Below, in pieces: positions 6,974 to 11,417 of a DNA stretch of 11,417 bases. Each line of letters begins with the position of its first letter. Within the stretch, counting starts at the first letter, position 1. The notes under the pieces were generated by a model that was not told the origin of the DNA, did not search any database, and saw only the letters and a list, made by a program, of their open reading frames with translations. The stretch is from contig JAIRRU010000002.1 in NCBI GenBank assembly GCA_031255815.1, positions 1 through 11,417 of the forward strand, given 5' to 3'. The position numbers and the translations under genes were made by a program. Source of the DNA: Treponema sp. (lineage in GTDB: Bacteria > Spirochaetota > Spirochaetia > Treponematales > Breznakiellaceae).

Positions 6974-8606
6974 CGGGCCGGGAAGGCCCCAGGGTAATTT
7001 TGTTTTTCCAGAAGATGCCGCCAAGCTTTTTCAATTTCCCCTCCCCTATCAGGAAGCTGATACAGCGCCGGGCTTCTTCCCCTGACCAGCGGATGTTTTC
7101 CGCCCGGCTTAGCACAGCGGCGGCCTCGTCAATCGTGTAGGCCCGTTTGTTTCTGCGGAAAAAGCCCGCGAGGCTCGCTTCCTCCCGCAGTTCCGGCCGG
7201 GCCTCTTTTTCGCAGACATCGCAGCAGGGCGACTGCGGGCTTTCGGCGCTGCCCTGGTAGTCAAGCAGCTTTAAGAGCGCCTCCCTCCGGCAACGGCCCG
7301 TATCCCGCGCATAGTCCAGCAATCCGGTAAGGCGCAGCCGTCCGGCTTCCGATTCGATCCTTTTCAGGCTTCCCTGGTCGTCGGGCCCCCAGAGCAGCAC
7401 CGCTTTTGACTGGAGCCCGTCCCTGCCCGCCCGGCCCGATTCCTGGAGGTACGCCTCCACGGAAGGGGAACAGTCCCGGTGTATGACCGTGCGGATATCC
7501 GCCTTGTCCACGCCCATGCCGTAGGCGCAGGTTGAAACGAGCACCCCTTCGGGGTTGTGGAAAAACCAGCCTTCTACCTCCTTCTTTTCCTCCCGGCTCA
7601 GCCCGGCGTGGTAGAAGCGGATCTCCCGGCACCAGGCTGCTTCCAGATCCGCACATTCGTTTCTCAGGTAGCGGGCGAGTTTTTCCGTCCCCGGCCGGGA
7701 GGAGCAGAACACGATGGCGGGCCGCTGGTTTTTCAGCAGCAGATCCCTTACCGCCAGATCCCTGGCTATGCAGCCCTGGGCGCAGTAAGTAATGTTACTG
7801 CGATCCGGGTTCCCCACGATCCGGCGGATCCCCTCCCCGCCGAAGATGTACTTCCCTATTTTCTCCAGTACCGGGGCGCTGGCGGTGGCGGTAAAGGCGG
7901 TTACCACCGGCGATCCGGCGGCCTCTATGATCCGGCCGATTTCAAGGTAGCTTGGCCTGAAACTCTCGCCCCATTCGCTGACACAGTGGGCCTCGTCAAT
8001 AACGGTGTGAACAATCTTCAAACTCTTCAGCCGGGCCATTACCTGGGGGCTTAGCAGCACTTCCGGGTTGGCGATGATAAATTTGCTCTGGCCGGAACGC
8101 AGCTTTTCCCAAACGGCCTCTCTTTCCTCCCGGCCCTGCCCGCCCCGGAGGGTAACAGGGGAAAAGCCCCGCCCCTTTAGGCTCCGCTCCTGATCCGCCA
8201 TTAAAGACAGGATCGGGTAGATAACCAGCGTCGGGCCCTCCATAAGCATGGCGGGGAGCTGGAAACAGAGGGACTTCCCCGCCCCGGTGGGGAGGATCAC
8301 AATCTGCCTGCCCAGGGCGGCCCGCTCCTCCCCGGTCTCCGCGGGGCCTTCCCCCTCAGCCTCCGGGGCTCCGGCGCAAGCGGCTCCGCGGCCGTTTCCC
8401 GCCTCCCCCGGCCCGGCCCGCTCCGCCTCCCCACCCTCCGGCTCCGGCCAGCACAGGGGAACGCCCGCCCCCTCCGCCGCCTCCAGAATGTTCGCCACTA
8501 CCAGGCGCTGGTAGGGGAAAAGGTAGGGAAGCCCGAAAAGCCGCCTGAGCGCCGCGTTTAAGGGGTCTCCGCTTCCGGGCCCGCTTAGCTGTTCTTCCGT
8601 CATCAT
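6951..8606 (-). CDS. recQ: RecQ-family ATP-dependent DNA helicase with an unusual insert
   Basis: This is a 3'-5' superfamily 2 DNA helicase for repair and recombination, 551 residues from the chosen start. Motifs in order: Q motif FPYQRL (Gln33), Walker A PTGAGKS (Lys111), DEAH box (204-207) followed by the RecQ aromatic-loop region CVSEWGESFRPSY, motif III TAFTATAS (236-243), YGMGVDKADIR, and motif VI QESGRAGRDG (388-397). A zinc-region helix follows with Cys439, Cys461, Cys462 and Cys465, then a short winged-helix-like tail. No HRDC domain is present, whereas E. coli RecQ has about 610 residues. An Ala/Glu/Gly/Pro-rich insert of about 55 residues lies between the Q motif and Walker A. The start at 8606 (MMTEEQ) is preferred because GGAGGAGGAG lies 4-7 nt upstream; ATG at 8636 is an in-frame alternative that would add 10 residues. 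It is transcribed divergently from rlpA and overlaps the GH95 end tail-to-tail. Confidence 0.93.
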   Translation of the reverse strand: MMTEEQLSGPGSGDPLNAALRRLFGLPYLFPYQRLVVANILEAAEGAGVPLCWPEPEGGEAERAGPGEAGNGRGAACAGAPEAEGEGPAETGEERAALGRQIVILPTGAGKSLCFQLPAMLMEGPTLVIYPILSLMADQERSLKGRGFSPVTLRGGQGREEREAVWEKLRSGQSKFIIANPEVLLSPQVMARLKSLKIVHTVIDEAHCVSEWGESFRPSYLEIGRIIEAAGSPVVTAFTATASAPVLEKIGKYIFGGEGIRRIVGNPDRSNITYCAQGCIARDLAVRDLLLKNQRPAIVFCSSRPGTEKLARYLRNECADLEAAWCREIRFYHAGLSREEKKEVEGWFFHNPEGVLVSTCAYGMGVDKADIRTVIHRDCSPSVEAYLQESGRAGRDGLQSKAVLLWGPDDQGSLKRIESEAGRLRLTGLLDYARDTGRCRREALLKLLDYQGSAESPQSPCCDVCEKEARPELREEASLAGFFRRNKRAYTIDEAAAVLSRAENIRWSGEEARRCISFLIGEGKLKKLGGIFWKNKITLGPSRPVRDPSAR

Positions 8607-8609
8607 CGT

Positions 8610-8619
8610 CTCCTCCTCC
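8610..8619 (-). promoter_or_regulatory. Purine-rich ribosome binding site deciding the recQ start
   Basis: On the minus strand this reads GGAGGAGGAG, followed by ACG and then two consecutive ATG codons (8606-8604 and 8603-8601). The spacing is ideal for either ATG. If translation instead begins at 8636, this run would encode Glu-Glu-Glu. The match to the anti-Shine-Dalgarno sequence favours the downstream start. Confidence 0.6.
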
Positions 8620-8653
8620 GCGCGCGGAATCAACATACCTCACCCTAAAGCTC

Positions 8654-8687
8654 CCCCGCGTGATACCCCCCTATAAAGGGCGCGGGG
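8654..8687. repeat. GC-rich nested inverted repeat upstream of recQ
   Basis: The outer arms CCCCGCG (8654-8660) and CGCGGGG (8681-8687) are perfect complements. The 20-nt interior contains a second small stem, CCCT (8669-8672) with AGGG (8677-8680). If recQ is transcribed from upstream of it, this would fold in the recQ 5' leader. No T-run follows on either strand, so it is not a classical terminator. Function unknown. Confidence 0.45.
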
Positions 8688-8725
8688 CAGCGGGTTTGGT
8701 TTAATCGAAAGGCGGATCTGCTTAA

Positions 8726-8739
8726 AAAACTGAAGTTTT
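8726..8739. promoter_or_regulatory. 14-bp palindrome, possible operator upstream of rlpA
   Basis: AAAACT-GA-AGTTTT is a perfect inverted repeat with a 2-bp centre, about 57 bp before the rlpA start codon and 120 bp before that of recQ. AT-rich palindromes of this size in a divergent spacer are often repressor sites, but nothing here identifies a regulator. Confidence 0.3.
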
Positions 8740-8784
8740 GGAACAGCCCCCGCGTTTTCTTATCCCCGCCGGTACTTTTACCGA

Positions 8785-8790
8785 TATAGT
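8785..8790 (+). promoter_or_regulatory. Putative -10 element placing rlpA transcription at its ATG
   Basis: TATAGT matches the -10 consensus at five of six bases and ends 5 nt before the A of the rlpA ATG. Transcription from it would start at or next to the start codon, giving a leaderless or nearly leaderless message. There is no good -35 hexamer at 16-19 bp upstream, so the call is tentative. Confidence 0.3.
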
Positions 8791-8795
8791 GAGGT

Positions 8796-9806
8796 ATGAA
8801 AAAGCTTTTCGCCGTATTATATATCAGCCTTGCGGGCGCCGGGTTCTGCGCCGCCCAGACGGCCCAGGCGCCGGCGGGCGTTTTCCGCCAGGAAGGCATC
8901 GCATCCTGGTACGGAACGGAATTTGACGGCCGGCCTACCGCTTCGGGGGAGGTTTTCAATTCTTCCCTGTACACCGCGGCCCACCCCAGCCTGCCTTTCG
9001 GAACCATCCTGACGGTGACCAACCAGCACAACGGCAGAAGGGTCAATGTGAGGGTTAACGACCGGGGCCCCTTCGTTTCCGCCCGGATAATCGACGTTTC
9101 CCGCGCCGCGGCGGAACAGCTTGACATGCTGGTAACCGGAACCGCGCCGGTACTGGTAGAAGGGGCAGTGAACTCCGGAGGCGGCAATCCCTACGCCGCG
9201 GATCAGAGCCCGTATTCGGCGGGCACAAACGCCGCCGCTATCTCCGGCGGGGGCTGGTCCAACGCGACCTCCCAGGTGATAGCAACCATACCCCCCAGCC
9301 CCCAGGATACGGTAGTTATCCAGCAGTACCAGCCCCCGCAGCAGCCCCAGCCGATACAGGCGCCCCCTCCGGTACAGCAGGTGCAGCAGTACCAGCCGGT
9401 GCAGCAGCAGGCGGCCCCGGTTCAGCAATACCAGCCGCTCCCGCCCCAGATCATCCATATACCCCAGGCGCCGCAACCGGTACAGCCGCCCCCCGTACAG
9501 ATCATTACCGCGGAGGCCCCGGTTCTGGCGGTGGCAAAACCCGCTCCGGAACCCAGATCCATAACGGTTCCGGCGGTAATTCCGAACAAGATCTACCGGA
9601 TACAGGTGGGATCCTTCAAGGTTGCCAGGAACGCGGTGGAAGCCTACGAAAAGCTTAAGAACGCGGGGCTTGCCCCGGTGTATGAACGGAACGGGGAATA
9701 CTTCCGGGTAGTCCTTTCCGGGATCCGCTCCGAAGACGTGGAATCGGTAGCCAGAAAAATCGGCGCCGCCGGATTCGGCCAGCCCCTGTTCCGCATGGAA
9801 AACTGA
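8796..9806 (+). CDS. rlpA: RlpA-like septal lytic transglycosylase with SPOR domain
   Basis: RlpA proteins cleave peptidoglycan glycan strands lacking stem peptides, usually at the division septum, where their SPOR domain binds the denuded glycan. The 336-residue protein has an N-terminal signal peptide (MKKLFAVLYISLAGAGFCAAQ), a double-psi beta-barrel domain from about 32 to 122 with GIASWYGTEFDGRPTASGE, the catalytic-type His63 in AAHPSLPFGT and Asp89 in VNDRGPF, a Pro/Gln-rich linker (about 171-263) with three QQYQP copies at 176, 197 and 210, and a C-terminal SPOR domain (265-335) starting KIYRIQVGSF. Cys18 follows Gly-Phe, a poor lipobox, so secretion by signal peptidase I after the Ala-Ala-Gln region is as likely as lipid anchoring. 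An in-frame TGA at 8790-8792 excludes an upstream start. The only Shine-Dalgarno-like run, GAGG, is 1 nt from the ATG, which is too close for normal use. Confidence 0.92.
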   Translation: MKKLFAVLYISLAGAGFCAAQTAQAPAGVFRQEGIASWYGTEFDGRPTASGEVFNSSLYTAAHPSLPFGTILTVTNQHNGRRVNVRVNDRGPFVSARIIDVSRAAAEQLDMLVTGTAPVLVEGAVNSGGGNPYAADQSPYSAGTNAAAISGGGWSNATSQVIATIPPSPQDTVVIQQYQPPQQPQPIQAPPPVQQVQQYQPVQQQAAPVQQYQPLPPQIIHIPQAPQPVQPPPVQIITAEAPVLAVAKPAPEPRSITVPAVIPNKIYRIQVGSFKVARNAVEAYEKLKNAGLAPVYERNGEYFRVVLSGIRSEDVESVARKIGAAGFGQPLFRMEN

Positions 9807-9842
9807 GGGCCGTAGTCCCGCGCGGCGCTTGTCCGGGCAGGG

Positions 9843-9864
9843 GCCGGGCCTTTTAAAGCCCGGC
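9843..9864. terminator. GC-rich hairpin between convergent rlpA and reductase genes
   Basis: A perfect 7-bp stem GCCGGGC (9843-9849) / GCCCGGC (9858-9864) with loop CTTTTAAA sits in the 65-bp gap between two tail-to-tail genes. Its location fits a shared bidirectional terminator, but there is no T-run beyond either arm, so it may work poorly or need Rho. Confidence 0.4.
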
Positions 9865-9871
9865 GGAAGCT

Positions 9872-11071
9872 CTAAGCGGCGGCGGGACGGCCTTTTCCCA
9901 GAAAGGCCCGGAAAAGGGCGGCGAAACAGCGGAACCAGAGAGGTTCCATCCGTTTCCGGACTAATTTAAGGTTTTTCCTGATAGGCAGGCCCTGGGGGCA
10001 GTGGCTTTCGCATTCCCCGCAACCAACGCAGAGGCCGGGACCGGCCTTCTTATCGGCGCTTAGCCCGGTACTGGTAACAAACTGATGCATCCCCGCCACA
10101 TAGCCGATGGAGAAAGAGGCGTTGTAGGAAGCGAAGCAGCCGGGGATATTGACCCCCTTGGGGCAGGGCATACAGTAGTTGCAGCCCGTACAGGCAAGGC
10201 GGCTGGTTCTGTTCAACAGCTCCAGCACCCGGCGGTAAACCTCCCGATCCCTATCCTCCAGCATACCGGCCTGTGCTTCCCCGGCAAGGCGCAGGTTTTC
10301 CTCAAGCTGATCCGGCTCCCCCATGCCCGAAAGGGCAAGGGTTACCTCCTCCTGGTCCCAAAGCCAGTTGAGGGCCCAGGCCGCCGGAGAGAGGCCGGGC
10401 CGGGCCTTCCTGAATATCTCCGCCGCGGCGGCGGGCAGGCCCTTGGCGAGCCGCCCCCCCAGCAGGGGCTCCATGATCATTACGGGCATCTTTTCGGCGG
10501 CCTTCCGCAAGCCCTTCCGCCCGGCCTGGAAATGTTCGCCGGCATAGTTGTACTGGATCTGGCAGAAGTCCCAGGGGTAATCGTCAATAAGCTTAAGAAA
10601 TTCGTCCTGGCTGCCGTGGTAGGAGAAACCTATCTGCCGGATCCTCCCCTCCCGCTTCTTTTCCGCGATCCAGCCCTCAATCCCCCAGCCCTTCAGCTTC
10701 TTCCAGAGTTCTGTATCGGTGATCATATGCATCAGGTAGTAATCGACGCAGCCGCTGCGCAGCCGTTCCAGTTCCCTGTTGAAGTAACGGTCAAAATCCC
10801 CGGGGCCTTTCAGCAGAACCAGGGGCAGTTTCGTGGCGAGGTACACCTTCTCCCGAAGCCCGCTTTTTTCGAGAATCGCCCCCAGAGCTTCCTCGCTGCC
10901 GGGGTAGAGATAGGCGGTGTCAAAGTAGTTCACTCCCCCCTCCAGCGCCCGGTTTACCAGCTCCTCTGTCCGCTTCATGTCAACGGAACCCAGAGTCCGG
11001 GGGAAACGCATACAGCCGAAGCCCAGGACGGACAACCTGTTCCCCGATTTCTTATCAACCCTGTAGCGCAT
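9872..11071 (-). CDS. Aldo/keto reductase fused to a C-terminal 4Fe-4S ferredoxin-like domain
   Basis: This 399-residue protein is probably a cytoplasmic oxidoreductase combining an NAD(P)H-type TIM barrel with iron-sulfur electron transfer; its substrate is unknown. The barrel spans about 1-285, with the N-terminal LGFGCMRFPR and the aldo/keto reductase catalytic tetrad Asp51 and Tyr56 (in FDTAYLYPGSE), Lys81 (LATKLP) and His115 (YYLMHM). The C-terminal part carries two cysteine groups: CTGCNYCMPCPKGVNIP (Cys294, 297, 300, 303) and the classical cluster motif CVGCGECESHCPQ (Cys348, 351, 354, 358). This matches the predicted aldo/keto reductases of the COG1453 type. GGGGGA about 6 nt upstream of the ATG serves as ribosome binding site. 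A good promoter lies about 110 bp upstream. It converges on rlpA with a hairpin between them; no functional link to the neighbours is evident. Confidence 0.92.
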   Translation of the reverse strand: MRYRVDKKSGNRLSVLGFGCMRFPRTLGSVDMKRTEELVNRALEGGVNYFDTAYLYPGSEEALGAILEKSGLREKVYLATKLPLVLLKGPGDFDRYFNRELERLRSGCVDYYLMHMITDTELWKKLKGWGIEGWIAEKKREGRIRQIGFSYHGSQDEFLKLIDDYPWDFCQIQYNYAGEHFQAGRKGLRKAAEKMPVMIMEPLLGGRLAKGLPAAAAEIFRKARPGLSPAAWALNWLWDQEEVTLALSGMGEPDQLEENLRLAGEAQAGMLEDRDREVYRRVLELLNRTSRLACTGCNYCMPCPKGVNIPGCFASYNASFSIGYVAGMHQFVTSTGLSADKKAGPGLCVGCGECESHCPQGLPIRKNLKLVRKRMEPLWFRCFAALFRAFLGKGRPAAA

Positions 11072-11179
11072 GCCAGTCCCCCGGAATCAGAATCTTTCCC
11101 AAAATCCGCCCGGTTCCGGAGCAAGCTTATCCCCTTCGGGAACAGCGCTTCTATGCCAAGCGGGTTTTGGAACAAGCCC
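11072..11179 (-). other. Leader region of the reductase gene, no gene seen
   Basis: This stretch between the predicted promoter and the start codon would form an untranslated leader of about 100 nt. It has only short potential stems and no recognisable riboswitch or attenuator. Reading frames crossing it are out of phase with codon preferences seen in the real genes. Confidence 0.45.
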
Positions 11180-11208
11180 AGTATACAGAAAAAAACCGGG
11201 AATGTCAG
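11180..11208 (-). promoter_or_regulatory. Putative sigma70-type promoter of the reductase gene
   Basis: On the minus strand CTGACA (11208-11203) is followed by exactly 17 bp and TATACT (11185-11180), each hexamer matching consensus at five of six bases. Transcription would begin near 11173 and run to the reductase ATG at 11071 through a leader of about 100 nt. It begins 2 bp after the TAA at 11213-11211 that closes a possible upstream reading frame. Confidence 0.65.
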
Positions 11209-11210
11209 TT

Positions 11211-11417
11211 TTAGCGCGGGATAAACGCGTAGAAATCGACAACCTCGCCCTGAAGCTCCCCCGTGAACCAGTGCCTTGATTACACCAAAATGTCTGATAG
11301 GCTCGCCAGCTTTACCAGGCTGCCGGGAAATTTTGCCATGAACGGCACGAACCACACTAACCTTATACCTAAACTTCCTGAATACCAGAAATCTTGGCAA
11401 AGCCAGGGCTATCGGAG
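11211..11417 (-). other. Possible gene tail or decayed remnant at the right edge
   Basis: GC falls to about 50% here, below the coding regions to the left. On the minus strand a short frame ends with TAA at 11213-11211 and reads HWFTGELQ then GEVVDFYAFIPR; about 17 of its 22 codons end in G or C, like the real genes of this window. The frame is interrupted by another TAA at 11282-11280. An open frame in a different phase runs from 11400 leftward across the reductase start, but its codon use is poor. This may be the 3' end of a frameshifted or degraded gene that begins beyond the window. I do not recognise the protein. Confidence 0.25.

Larger units (their letters stand above)
8607..8795. other. 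Divergent intergenic region between recQ and rlpA
   Basis: This spacer must hold the promoters of both genes. Three structures are visible: an inverted repeat CCCCGCG (8654-8660) / CGCGGGG (8681-8687) enclosing a smaller CCCT/AGGG hairpin (8669-8680); a 14-bp palindrome AAAACTGAAGTTTT (8726-8739); and a -10-like TATAGT (8785-8790) just before rlpA. No clear -35 box matches the latter. No open reading frame in it looks real. Confidence 0.6.

Noticed and set aside
9318..9480. Repeats in the CAG/CCG-rich stretch as a possible CRISPR or tandem DNA array.
   Set aside because: The units are irregular, in frame with rlpA, and explained by a Pro/Gln protein linker.
10085..11224. A 379-codon plus-strand frame across the aldo/keto reductase.
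   Set aside because: It is the antisense shadow of a gene with a full catalytic tetrad and cysteine clusters, and it has no ribosome binding site or recognised domain.
10975..11400. A 141-codon minus-strand frame overlapping the reductase start.
   Set aside because: Its codon use is poor, it overlaps about 100 bases of the reductase gene out of frame, and it crosses the predicted promoter. I could not match it to any family.

Overview
The window is GC-rich chromosomal sequence from a diderm bacterium. I think a gut-type spirochaete (Treponema-like) is most likely. The support is a DapL-type lysine/peptidoglycan pathway gene, an LplB/LplC-type sugar importer whose binding protein has an Ala-Gly-Gly signal-peptide cleavage region, and an RlpA with a SPOR domain, which implies an outer membrane and septal peptidoglycan. 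The taxonomic call is inference; no rRNA or marker gene is present.

Left part (1-6973, all + strand): the 3' two thirds of dapL, then a near-consensus sigma70-type promoter overlapping its stop codon. An apparent carbohydrate operon follows: two CUT1 permeases (994-2025, 2036-2935), a periplasmic solute-binding protein (2958-4685), a strong intrinsic terminator (4701-4732), and a cytoplasmic family 95 glycoside hydrolase (4748-6973). The simplest model is that an L-fucose- or L-galactose-capped plant or host oligosaccharide is bound, imported and trimmed inside the cell. No ATPase subunit is present, so a shared MsmX-type ATPase elsewhere is expected. The terminator sits 15 bp before the hydrolase start, so hydrolase expression probably depends on read-through or on a promoter inside the upstream gene.

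Middle (6951-8606, - strand): a RecQ-family helicase, convergent with the hydrolase and overlapping it by 23 bp. It carries an unusual Ala/Glu/Gly-rich insert of about 55 residues between the Q motif and Walker A, has no HRDC domain, and has an altered zinc-site cysteine spacing.

Right part: a 189-bp divergent intergenic region, then rlpA (8796-9806, + strand) with an exported DPBB domain, a Pro/Gln linker and a SPOR domain. Convergent to it is an aldo/keto reductase fused to a ferredoxin-like cysteine domain (9872-11071, - strand), with a good promoter at 11180-11208. The last 200 bases have lower GC (about 50%) and hold only what may be the tail of a minus-strand gene or a decayed remnant.

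Most of the window is recognisable metabolism, transport and DNA repair. I see no phage, CRISPR, toxin-antitoxin or defence system. The points most worth a second look are the possible L-galactosidase-type residue in the GH95 enzyme, the intra-operon terminator, the RecQ insert, and the rlpA start, which looks leaderless.
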